A stretch of 5,012 nucleotides of DNA from an uncultured bacterium (GTDB lineage Bacteria > Cyanobacteriota > Vampirovibrionia > Gastranaerophilales > Gastranaerophilaceae), in assembly GCA_900553845.1 (NCBI GenBank), contig USEW01000135.1, positions 1 through 5,012 of the forward strand, read 5' to 3'. How positions within the stretch are numbered: position 1 is the first letter of the stretch; every line of letters begins with the position of its first letter. Shown here one piece after another: positions 1 to 4,617 of the stretch. A program made the translations under genes and the position numbers. The notes beneath the pieces are model-generated. The model was not told where the DNA came from. It was given only the letters and a program-made list of their open reading frames with translations, and did no database searches.

Positions 1-186
1 TCTCCTATGTCCATCGAATATATGATTTTGTTTAATAATTAAATTCTACTACATGAAATATTACCCGACTGGAGAATATGTATCCAAATTATTTAAAATA
101 ATATATATAATAACAAAAAAGATTAAAATTTTTGTTTTTGTATATATTTACCAATAATTGCATAAAATATTAATGCTTTATTTTTT

Positions 187-192
187 AAGGAG
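187..192 (+). promoter_or_regulatory. Shine-Dalgarno site of the response regulator
   Basis: AAGGAG lies six bases before the ATG at 199. It is the strongest ribosome binding site in the window and settles the start codon. The region upstream (about 43-186) is extremely AT-rich. It contains several TATAAT-like words (106-111, and TAAAAT at 163-168), but none has a convincing -35 partner, so I do not call a promoter. Confidence 0.85.
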
Positions 193-198
193 ACCAAA

Positions 199-897
199 AT
201 GGAATCAAATGTACAAAGTATTATTAAAGTTATAATCGTTGAAGATTATAAACTTACACGTGTCGGACTGCGTTCTGCTTTAAATGATTTTGAAAATATC
301 CTTGTAATTGGTGAAGCTGCAAGCGGTGAAGAAGGTCTTGAAAAAGTATTTGAATTAAAGCCAGATGTGGTACTTATGGATTTGGGTCTTCCTAAAATGA
401 ACGGACTTGAAGCACTACAGAAAATTAAACAACAACTTCCATCCTGTAATGTTATTGTTTTGACTTCACATGAACGGGAAGAGGAAGTAACCGCAGCCTT
501 AGGCTTAGGCGCAAAAGGCTATTGTTTAAAAGACATTACGCCAAACGCCCTAGCTGAAGCAATACGCAATGTAGCTCAAGGTGCATGTTATATTTCTCCT
601 CAAGTATCTGATTTAGCATTAAAAGCGTTCCCAAAGCCAGATAATACAACTATATTATCACATGCTCATCAAAATTCCCCAAACAACACAGGCGAAAATA
701 TAAAAGTTCTTTTAACCGAGCGTGAACACGAGGTTTTAAAGCTTTTGGTTGAAGGTAAAAGTAATACCGAAATAGCAAACGAACTTATTGTAAGTGTTCA
801 TACTGCAAAAGCTCACGTATGTTCAATCCTTCAAAAATTATGTGTTGAAGACAGAGTCCAGGCAGCTGTTAAAGCTATACGCCAAGGACTTATATAA
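199..897 (+). CDS. NarL/FixJ-family response regulator transcription factor (orphan)
   Basis: A 232-residue cytoplasmic two-component response regulator. The N-terminal receiver domain (about residues 9-128) shows the acidic pair E15-D16, the phospho-acceptor D61 in VLMDLGLP, the switch threonine T89 in VLTS, and the conserved lysine K111 in CLKD. The C-terminal LuxR/GerE-type helix-turn-helix (about 172-226) starts at LTEREHEVLKLL, with the recognition region around VSVHTAKAHV. A linker of about 40 residues rich in Asn, His and Pro joins them. Length and order are typical of the NarL/FixJ family, whose members bind DNA on phosphorylation of the aspartate. The start is fixed by AAGGAG six bases before the ATG. 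No histidine kinase lies in the window, so its signal and targets are unknown. The gene runs head-on into the gamma-subunit gene, so shared regulation with the oxidoreductase is not implied by orientation. Family assignment is very secure; its regulon is not. Confidence 0.96.
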   Translation: MESNVQSIIKVIIVEDYKLTRVGLRSALNDFENILVIGEAASGEEGLEKVFELKPDVVLMDLGLPKMNGLEALQKIKQQLPSCNVIVLTSHEREEEVTAALGLGAKGYCLKDITPNALAEAIRNVAQGACYISPQVSDLALKAFPKPDNTTILSHAHQNSPNNTGENIKVLLTEREHEVLKLLVEGKSNTEIANELIVSVHTAKAHVCSILQKLCVEDRVQAAVKAIRQGLI

Positions 898-931
898 AAA
901 TAAATTTATTATACAAAAGCTGCCTTTGAAT
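860..931 (+). terminator. Possible weak terminator of the response regulator, inside the convergent gene ends
   Basis: AGGCAGCT (860-867) and AGCTGCCT (918-925) form an 8-bp inverted repeat around a 50-nt loop that itself holds the perfect palindrome AATAAATTTATT (899-910). T-rich sequence follows the second arm on the plus strand. The arms lie within the 3' ends of the two convergent coding sequences. The loop is long and the T tract is interrupted, so this is a tentative call. Confidence 0.25.
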
Positions 932-1472
932 TTTTATTATCAAAAACAAGTTGCGCGCTTAGTTTTATTGCTTCAATATTTGAAGTTAGAAGGTGCAATT
1001 TATCCTTTGGTATCAATTTATTTAAAGCTAATGTCAAAGATTCAATCTTTAATAATCCAGTTTTACGAATCATTGCACTTAAAGCAACAATGTTTATAAA
1101 TGAAAGTTGAATATTTTTCGTTAGATTTTTTAAGGTTATAAAATAATAATTGATATCATCCCGGCTTTTATTGATGTCCTCTTCATTTGCACAAACTACA
1201 ATTAATCCGCCTTTTTTTACATCTTTTTCAAAACGGTTAAATGAAGGAATATTTAAAGCTATTAAAATATCAGGTTTATTTATTATTGGCGAGCCTATTT
1301 CATCATCTCCCAGCTTAACTGAACAATTGGCGCTTCCTCCGCGCATTTCTGCTCCATAAGAAGGTATCCAGGTCGTATTCATATTCTCAATAATAGCAGC
1401 ATAACTTAAAAGCTTGCCTGCAAACAATACACCCTGACCTCCATAACCAGCTATTATTATACTTTTTTCCAT
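909..1472 (-). CDS. korC: 2-oxoacid:ferredoxin oxidoreductase, gamma subunit
   Basis: A 187-residue gamma subunit of a CoA-dependent 2-oxoacid:ferredoxin oxidoreductase (pyruvate/ketoisovalerate oxidoreductase catalytic domain family). In known enzymes this subunit contributes to CoA binding and works with the alpha and beta subunits in the cytoplasm. The sequence begins with the glycine-rich signature GYGGQGV (residues 9-15), followed by PSYGAEMRGGSANC (37-50), both hallmarks of the family. The length is normal (usually about 175-190). The ATG at 1472 is chosen because the family motif starts eight residues later; an AAGGAA ribosome binding site lies upstream at a rather long spacing of about 10 nt. 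Unusually, it does not abut the beta gene but is separated by 428 bp holding a GC-rich structured segment and a candidate promoter of its own. Whether the substrate is 2-oxoglutarate or a branched-chain 2-oxoacid cannot be decided from sequence alone. Confidence 0.93.
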   Translation of the reverse strand: MEKSIIIAGYGGQGVLFAGKLLSYAAIIENMNTTWIPSYGAEMRGGSANCSVKLGDDEIGSPIINKPDILIALNIPSFNRFEKDVKKGGLIVVCANEEDINKSRDDINYYFITLKNLTKNIQLSFINIVALSAMIRKTGLLKIESLTLALNKLIPKDKLHLLTSNIEAIKLSAQLVFDNKNSKAAFV

Positions 1473-1488
1473 TTTTATATATTCCTTC
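1472..1488. repeat. 17-bp direct repeat, copy 1 (overlaps gamma ribosome binding site and start)
   Basis: TTTTTATATATTCCTTC, read on the plus strand, is repeated exactly at 1566-1582. This copy contains the ribosome binding site of the gamma gene and touches its start codon. The 77 bp between the copies hold the candidate gamma promoter and a dyad. Confidence 0.8.
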
Positions 1489-1501
1489 CTAATTTAATAA
1501 A

Positions 1502-1519
1502 ATCAAGTCCAATCTTGAT
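1502..1519. repeat. Dyad ATCAAG-N6-CTTGAT beside the gamma promoter
   Basis: ATCAAG (1502-1507) and CTTGAT (1514-1519) form a perfect 6-bp inverted repeat with a 6-bp centre. It overlaps the predicted transcription start of the candidate gamma promoter, a position typical of repressor operators, but it could also be a small hairpin in the leader. No regulator is identified. Confidence 0.35.
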
Positions 1520-1523
1520 ACTT

Positions 1524-1532
1524 ATTATAACA
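1524..1532 (-). promoter_or_regulatory. Candidate extended -10 promoter for the gamma-subunit gene
   Basis: On the minus strand TGTTATAAT occupies 1532-1524: a perfect TATAAT with the TG of an extended -10. No good -35 hexamer sits 16-18 bp upstream, which extended -10 promoters can tolerate. The start of transcription would fall near 1517, about 45 nt before the gene. It would allow gamma to be expressed separately from the other subunits. The region is AT-rich, so a chance match is possible. Confidence 0.45.
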
Positions 1533-1565
1533 AATAAATGGGCTAATAAATTATAGCTTTTTAGT

Positions 1566-1582
1566 TTTTTATATATTCCTTC
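1566..1582. repeat. 17-bp direct repeat, copy 2 (duplicated ribosome binding site without a gene)
   Basis: This is an exact copy of the 17 bp at 1472-1488. In the minus orientation it gives the same AAGGAATATATAAAAA run, but the start codon is lost and only a seven-codon frame from an ATG at 1584 passes through it. It lies next to the GC-rich structured segment and may mark the original ribosome binding site displaced by an insertion or duplication. Confidence 0.8.
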
Positions 1583-1590
1583 ATTTTTTA

Positions 1591-1902
1591 TCTAACGGGC
1601 TGTGGATTCGTCGTTAGCTGTCTTGAATTTCCTTCAAGTTCAAAGTACTTCGTCTATCGTACTTCGTGCTGCTGGCTCCGGCTTTTTTTACGCATCCCAC
1701 GACTAGTTGCGTTGAAGTTCAATTTTTGGCTCCAGCTTTTAGTTCCCCAGGACCTAGCCCGTCCTGAAGCTCCTCTTGTTGACGGAAACGTAGTTGAGTC
1801 TTACAAAGGAGGGTCCTTCAGGGGAAAATTTGGCTTCACTTTATACTCGGAAGCTGGGTCGCTTCCTCGTGTCTAAAGCTCCACATGGTTTACACTTTTT
1901 TT
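1591..1902. other. GC-rich, hairpin-dense intergenic element splitting the oxidoreductase operon
   Basis: About 300 bp with roughly 48% GC by hand count, against about 15-30% in neighbouring sequence, and no sustained open frame on the minus strand. Visible inverted repeats: CTAACG/CGTTAG (1592-1597 with 1612-1617), CTTGAA/TTCAAG (1622-1638), AAGTAC/GTACTT (1643-1664), CAGGAC/GTCCTG (1748-1766), GGAAGC/GCTTCC (1849-1866), and longer-range CCCCAGGACC (1745-1754) with GGTCCT plus GGGG (1812-1824). ACGGGCT (1595-1601) also complements AGCCCGT (1756-1762). Direct repeats include GTACTTCGT (1645 and 1659) and GGCTCC(G/A)GCTTTT (1674 and 1728). It fits a structured RNA domain, a non-autonomous mobile or dispersed repeat, or a decayed insertion. 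I do not recognise it as tmRNA, RNase P RNA, 6S RNA or SRP RNA. It begins right after the beta stop codon, so it would be part of any beta-gamma read-through mRNA. Confidence 0.6.
1869..1902 (+). terminator. Plus-strand terminator-like hairpin at the edge of the GC-rich element
   Basis: GTGT (1869-1872) and AAA (1875-1877) pair with TTT (1889-1891) and ACAC (1892-1895), with a 2-nt bulge, and seven Ts follow at 1896-1902. Read on the plus strand this looks like an intrinsic terminator that would end a transcript crossing the GC-rich element in the sense opposite to the operon. The stem is short, so the call is weak. Confidence 0.3.
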
Positions 1903-2656
1903 AACACGTTATATCCTTAAAAATTCCAAGCTGATAATATTTTGAAACATTTTCAACTATATGCCTATTTGCTTCAACAGGACTCATTCCCCAGTTTGTG
2001 GGGCAAGAGCTTAAAACTTCTACAAAAGAATAACCTATATTATTAATTTGATTTTGAAAAGCTTTTCTAATTATTCTTTTTGAATCATCATAAAATTTGG
2101 GGCTGCCGACAGCACATCTTGCAACAAAAGCTGCACCATCACAAGCAGCTATCATTTCAGCCGCTTTTATTGGATAGCCGTATTTATTAACATCACGCCC
2201 AAATGGTGTTGTTTTTGTTTTCTGATTCGGCAAGCTTGTCGCACTTGCCTGACCGCCTGTCATGCCAAAATTTGTATTGTTTATACAGATTGTTGTTATA
2301 TTCTCGCCCCGCAATGCAGTATGACAAGTCTCGTTAAAACCAATTGTCAACGCATCCCCATCGCCTTGATAAGTAAATACAAATTTGTCAGGCTTTGAAC
2401 GTTTTACACCAGTCGCGACACAAGGCGAACGACCATGAGATGCTCCAACTACATCAAGTTTAAAAAATTTTTCCAAAAATATTGAACAGCCAACAGATGA
2501 AACTGCTATTGTATCTGATTGAATATTAAACTCATCAATTAATTGTGCAATAATCCCCAACACATAACCATGACCGCATCCAGGGCAAAAAGTATATTTA
2601 AAATTTTCAATAAAACATTTAGGTTCTTGATAAACGAGATTTTCCATTGTTAACAT
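1901..2656 (-). CDS. korB: 2-oxoacid:ferredoxin oxidoreductase, beta subunit (TPP-binding)
   Basis: A 251-residue beta subunit that binds thiamine pyrophosphate and carries the catalytic decarboxylation step, producing acyl-CoA, CO2 and reduced ferredoxin with the other subunits. The family signature CPGCGHG is at residues 24-30, the cysteine-containing SSVGCSIF at 53-60, HGRSPCVATG at 74-83, the Mg/TPP motif GDGD at 98-101, and NNTNFGMTGGQ at 126-136. The length is normal for the short KorB/VorA-type beta chain. ATG at 2656 is four bases after the alpha stop codon with no clear Shine-Dalgarno, so translational coupling to alpha is likely; an in-frame ATG at 2647 is an alternative start. The motifs place it with 2-oxoglutarate and 2-oxoisovalerate oxidoreductases rather than the single-chain pyruvate:ferredoxin enzymes. 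Exact substrate unresolved. Confidence 0.95.
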   Translation of the reverse strand: MLTMENLVYQEPKCFIENFKYTFCPGCGHGYVLGIIAQLIDEFNIQSDTIAVSSVGCSIFLEKFFKLDVVGASHGRSPCVATGVKRSKPDKFVFTYQGDGDALTIGFNETCHTALRGENITTICINNTNFGMTGGQASATSLPNQKTKTTPFGRDVNKYGYPIKAAEMIAACDGAAFVARCAVGSPKFYDDSKRIIRKAFQNQINNIGYSFVEVLSSCPTNWGMSPVEANRHIVENVSKYYQLGIFKDITC

Positions 2657-2660
2657 ACTT

Positions 2661-3737
2661 TTAACTTTCTATATTATTTAAATCAGTAATTTTCTTTAAA
2701 ATTTCATCATTATTTATTACACCGCCACCCGGTTTACCCATAAATTTAACATCACACTTTCCAAAAACACTACTTTTAACGTCTTTTAGCATTTGACCCA
2801 AATTCATCTCAACATCCAAAACAACTTTTACGTTTGAATTTATTGAATTATAAAGCTCACAAGACGGGAAAGGACTTAAGGTTATAGGACGAAATAATCC
2901 GGCTTTTATCCCCATGTCGCGCGCTTGTTTGACCGCTGTTTTTGCAACACGTGCAACCGTGCCAAAAGCTGTAATAATAATGTCAGCGTCATCCATCATA
3001 AACTTTTCATATCTTACTTCATTTTTTTCAATTTCAATAAATTTTTTATTAAGTTCATAATTAAGTTTTTCTAATTCTCCTAGATCCATATGAAGCGACA
3101 CAAGATTGCGCGGTTCACGATTTTTTACCCCATCTAATGCCCATTTTTCAATATCATAATCATAGTCATTATATGGATATTCATTTATTGAACAAGGTTC
3201 CATCATTTGACCGAGTATACCATCTGCAAGAAGTATAACCGGACATCTATACTTAAAAGCCAAATGGAAAGATAAATATGTTAAATCAATGGACTCCTGA
3301 ATTGTTGAAGGTGATAAAACTATTACTTTATAGTCACCATTTCCACCGCCATAACAAGCCTGGTTATAATCACCCTGTGAAGGTGCAATATTCCCCAATC
3401 CCGGTCCGCCTCGCATTACAGAAATTATTACACCCGGAATTTGCTGACAACACATAGCTGATATTGCTTCTTGCATCAAAGCTATACCGCATGATGAGGA
3501 TGATGTCATGGCTTTAGTTCCAGTTGACCCCGCACCAATAACCATGTTTATAGCTGCAAGTTCGCTTTCAACAGGGATAAATACACGGTTTTCTTCTATC
3601 ATAGCCTTGCTTAAGTATTCACCTATTTCACTTTGAGGTGTAATAGGATAGCCGAAATAACATTCACAACCTGCATTTATAGCTGCTTTTGCTATTGCTA
3701 TATTTCCTTTTAAGAGTATTTTTTCTTTAACTTCCAT
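2661..3737 (-). CDS. vorB: 2-oxoacid:ferredoxin oxidoreductase, alpha subunit (VorB/KorA type)
   Basis: A 358-residue alpha subunit matching the VorB (3-methyl-2-oxobutanoate) / KorA (2-oxoglutarate) family, usually about 350-380 residues. The N-terminal pyrimidine-binding TPP domain carries GYPITPQSE (29-37), the ESELAAI helix (57-63, with the glutamate expected to activate TPP), TSSSSCGI (78-85), MRGGPGLGN (108-116) and SQGDYNQA (120-127). A C-terminal transketolase-like domain follows (about 250-340), with LFRPITLSPFP (281-291) and the EMNLGQM segment (310-316). It is cytoplasmic, and forms the active site together with the beta subunit. It starts eight bases after the ferredoxin stop codon; AGGT within the ferredoxin stop region is the likely ribosome binding site. 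The close order ferredoxin-alpha-beta is the classic arrangement for this enzyme. The VorB label reflects the closest naming habit for this sequence type, not a proven substrate. Confidence 0.95.
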   Translation of the reverse strand: MEVKEKILLKGNIAIAKAAINAGCECYFGYPITPQSEIGEYLSKAMIEENRVFIPVESELAAINMVIGAGSTGTKAMTSSSSCGIALMQEAISAMCCQQIPGVIISVMRGGPGLGNIAPSQGDYNQACYGGGNGDYKVIVLSPSTIQESIDLTYLSFHLAFKYRCPVILLADGILGQMMEPCSINEYPYNDYDYDIEKWALDGVKNREPRNLVSLHMDLGELEKLNYELNKKFIEIEKNEVRYEKFMMDDADIIITAFGTVARVAKTAVKQARDMGIKAGLFRPITLSPFPSCELYNSINSNVKVVLDVEMNLGQMLKDVKSSVFGKCDVKFMGKPGGGVINNDEILKKITDLNNIES

Positions 3738-3745
3738 ATATTTTG

Positions 3746-3955
3746 TTACCTGTAAACCTTACAAATCGCAATATCAGGACAACTTTTGGCGCACATTTGA
3801 CATCCTACACATTTTTGTTCATTGTCAACATATTTGGCATAATTCGTATTATACTTGTTTAAATCATCACTTAATATAATAAGATGCTTTGGACAAGCAT
3901 CAATACATATGCCGCATCCTTTACATCTATCTTTATTTATAACTATTCTTCCCAT
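3746..3955 (-). CDS. korD: 2-oxoacid:ferredoxin oxidoreductase, delta (ferredoxin-like, 2x[4Fe-4S]) subunit
   Basis: A 69-residue protein with two classical 4Fe-4S motifs. The first is C11-x2-C14-x2-C17-x3-C21-P and the second C49-x2-C52-x2-C55-x3-C59-P, separated by a 27-residue linker, as in the delta subunit of four-subunit 2-oxoacid oxidoreductases. It would carry electrons from the TPP-bound intermediate to external ferredoxin. It is the first gene of the operon, and the alpha gene follows after eight bases. The ATG at 3955 is chosen because the sequence MGRIVINKDRCKGCG is the usual family start; AAGGA lies only three bases upstream, a short spacing. An extra cysteine (C65) lies outside both motifs. 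A stand-alone ferredoxin is possible, but its position strongly argues for the subunit role. Confidence 0.93.
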   Translation of the reverse strand: MGRIVINKDRCKGCGICIDACPKHLIILSDDLNKYNTNYAKYVDNEQKCVGCQMCAKSCPDIAICKVYR

Positions 3956-3985
3956 AAGTCCTTAATATTTCTTTCTTCTTCTTAA

Positions 3986-3994
3986 ATTATAACA
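3986..3994 (-). promoter_or_regulatory. Candidate extended -10 promoter of the oxidoreductase operon
   Basis: On the minus strand TGTTATAAT spans 3994-3986, a perfect TATAAT with an extended -10 TG. The best -35 partner is poor (TTAAGC at 4015-4010, 18-bp spacer). Transcription would begin near 3979, about 24 nt before the ferredoxin ATG. The same nine bases recur in the candidate promoter of the gamma gene. Confidence 0.55.
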
Positions 3995-4087
3995 CTTAAA
4001 AAAAATATTGCTTAAAATCAAAAAATTTGGCAATTATCTTAATTTGTAAATTTTTGTAAATTAATATATAGAAATATAGCAATAATT

Positions 4088-4126
4088 ATCCTTCAAGAAT
4101 ACTTTATATATTCAAGAAGGATTTTT
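4088..4126 (+). terminator. Dyad followed by five Ts: attenuator/terminator or operator before the 44-codon frame
   Basis: ATCCTTC (4088-4094) and GAAT (4097-4100) pair with ATTC (4110-4113) and GAAGGAT (4116-4122). The pairing gives 11 bp with a symmetric AA/AA internal loop and a 9-nt hairpin loop, and TTTTT ends the second arm at 4122-4126. A promoter-like pair lies just upstream (TTGTAA 4044-4049, TATAGA 4067-4072, spacer 17), which would make this a 5' leader terminator. A second reading is an operator, because TTTATA (4103-4108) and TATAAT (4126-4131) form a 17-bp-spaced promoter overlapping the dyad. The word TTCAAGAA also occurs directly repeated at 4092 and 4111. Confidence 0.45.
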
Positions 4127-4131
4127 ATAAT
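4103..4131 (+). promoter_or_regulatory. Candidate promoter for the 44-codon frame
   Basis: TTTATA (4103-4108), a 17-bp spacer and a perfect TATAAT (4126-4131) would start transcription near 4138, leaving about 18 nt before the ATG at 4156. In sequence this AT-rich such matches arise by chance, and the region doubles as a hairpin arm and T tract. Confidence 0.3.
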
Positions 4132-4155
4132 TTATAACAAAAAAGGGGAATAGGT

Positions 4156-4290
4156 ATGTTAGGAAAAAGTAAGACACAGGAAAAAGAATTAAAAAACAAA
4201 ATAACAGATGTACTTACTAAAACAAACACGAAATTTTTAATAAATAATCTTGAAAAAAGAATATTACTTTTGAGTCTTACAGGTAAATAA
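4156..4290 (+). CDS. Possible small protein of 44 residues, unknown function
   Basis: An ATG-started frame of 44 codons ending in TAA at 4288-4290. An AGGGG ribosome binding site (4144-4148) sits seven bases before the ATG at a good distance, which is the main reason for listing it. The product would start MLGKSKTQEKELKNK and end LLLSLTGK. It is strongly basic (10 lysines and one arginine), has no cysteine, no signal peptide and no clear membrane segment; a helical middle with the hydrophobic heptad-like run FLINNLEKRILLL is suggested. I do not recognise a family. It lies divergent from the oxidoreductase operon and behind a hairpin/promoter region, so it might be a leader peptide, a small regulatory protein or a chance frame. 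It could also be a remnant of a longer gene. Function not assigned. Confidence 0.4.
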   Translation: MLGKSKTQEKELKNKITDVLTKTNTKFLINNLEKRILLLSLTGK

Positions 4291-4310
4291 GCTGCTTATT
4301 TTTGTAAAAA

Positions 4311-4336
4311 AATGTTAAGTTTTAAGAAATGTTAAG
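4311..4336. repeat. Direct repeat AATGTTAAG, two copies 17 bp apart
   Basis: AATGTTAAG occurs at 4311-4319 and 4328-4336, and a third time at 4483-4491 just before the promoter. The second and third copies share a wider context, matching 14 of 15 bases over TTAAGAAATGTTAAG versus TTTAGAAATGTTAAG. On the minus strand the core reads CTTAACATT, which resembles, without matching in spacing, the CTTAAC-type Pho box of cyanobacteria. Confidence 0.55.
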
Positions 4337-4356
4337 AAAATTTTGTAATTTAAAAT

Positions 4357-4389
4357 CATGAAAACACATGTACAGCATGCATTTTCATG
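4357..4389. repeat. 33-nt near-perfect dyad built from CATG words
   Basis: Arms CATGAAAA (4357-4364) and TTTTCATG (4382-4389) are perfectly complementary. Inside, CATG (4367-4370) pairs with CATG (4376-4379) around a 5-nt loop, with a symmetric CA/CA mismatch between the stems. Two more CATG words follow at 4407 and 4417. It could be a cruciform-like operator or an RNA hairpin; no T tract follows, so it is not an intrinsic terminator. Confidence 0.6.
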
Positions 4390-4507
4390 CCAAAATTCTC
4401 CCAAACCATGTCATATCATGCAAAACGAGATTCGTAAACCTTAAACTCCTTATAAATAAGTACTTTTTACGTTTTGTTTAGAAATGTTAAGGTTCATTCC
4501 AATTCTC

Positions 4508-4535
4508 TTGTAAATGACATGTCAATAGATATAAT
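4508..4535 (+). promoter_or_regulatory. Sigma70-type promoter of the Cys-rich gene with an operator-like palindrome in the spacer
   Basis: TTGTAA (4508-4513), a 16-bp spacer and a perfect TATAAT (4530-4535) form the best promoter in the window. Transcription would begin around 4542, giving a leader of about 75 nt. The spacer contains the perfect 10-bp palindrome TGACATGTCA (4515-4524), where a bound protein would block RNA polymerase. Confidence 0.65.
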
Positions 4536-4543
4536 TGTTATTA

Positions 4544-4568
4544 TCAGGTGAAAACAAAGGCACCTTGA
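4544..4568 (+). other. Leader hairpin at the 5' end of the Cys-rich gene transcript
   Basis: TCAGGTG (4544-4550) pairs with CACCT and GA (4561-4568, one bulged T) around a 10-nt A-rich loop. It begins within a few bases of the predicted transcript start, so it may stabilise the 5' end. It does not cover the ribosome binding site. Confidence 0.35.
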
Positions 4569-4607
4569 GATTTGATAGATAGTATATTTAGTTTATGTGG
4601 GGATTTT

Positions 4608-4612
4608 GGAGG
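4608..4612 (+). promoter_or_regulatory. Shine-Dalgarno GGAGG that sets a GTG start at 4618
   Basis: GGAGG (4608-4612) lies five bases before GTG at 4618. The longer in-frame alternative, a GTG at 4597, has no ribosome binding site and would place this site inside the coding sequence, so the shorter start is preferred. Confidence 0.8.
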
Positions 4613-4617
4613 TTACT

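Larger units (their letters stand above)
4291..4507. other. Gene-free, repeat-dense control region upstream of the Cys-rich gene
   Basis: No credible frame is present on either strand. The stretch holds three copies of AATGTTAAG (4311, 4328, 4483), six CATG words (4357-4420), a large dyad (4357-4389), and an 8-bp inverted repeat AACCTTAA (4437-4444) / TTAAGGTT (4487-4494). It ends at the -35 element of the promoter for the gene at 4618. The density of dyads suggests protein binding or a structured RNA; no known riboswitch is recognised. Confidence 0.5.

Noticed and set aside
1..42. A 13-codon open stretch from the window edge ending in TAA at 40-42, possibly the tail of an upstream gene.
   Set aside because: Other frames are open for similar lengths and the residues are uninformative, so a partial gene cannot be supported.
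794..1099. A 101-codon plus-strand frame overlapping the response regulator end and the gamma gene.
   Set aside because: It lies out of frame over two well-supported genes and has a low-complexity product without recognisable motifs or ribosome binding site.
1150..1359. A 69-codon plus-strand frame antisense to the gamma gene.
   Set aside because: It is a shadow of the gamma coding sequence; no start signals and no family resemblance.
1601..1609. A DnaA-box-like word TGTGGATTC as a sign of a replication origin.
   Set aside because: It is imperfect and isolated, with no cluster and no dnaA or dnaN nearby.
1610..1900. A decayed protein-coding gene within the GC-rich block on the minus strand.
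   Set aside because: All minus-strand frames are broken by stops and none yields a recognisable motif; open stretches are short.
1591..1902. Identity of the GC-rich element as tmRNA, prompted by AGCTCCAC near 1878.
   Set aside because: No T-arm (GGTTCGA-type), no CCA-type end in the right context and no tag reading frame could be found.
4357..4420. The CATG repeats as a CRISPR array.
   Set aside because: The repeats are only 4 bp and the gaps about 6 bp or one larger gap; there are no repeat-spacer units and no cas genes.
4597..4617. An upstream GTG that would extend the Cys-rich protein to 80 residues.
   Set aside because: No ribosome binding site precedes it, whereas GGAGG sits five bases before the GTG at 4618.
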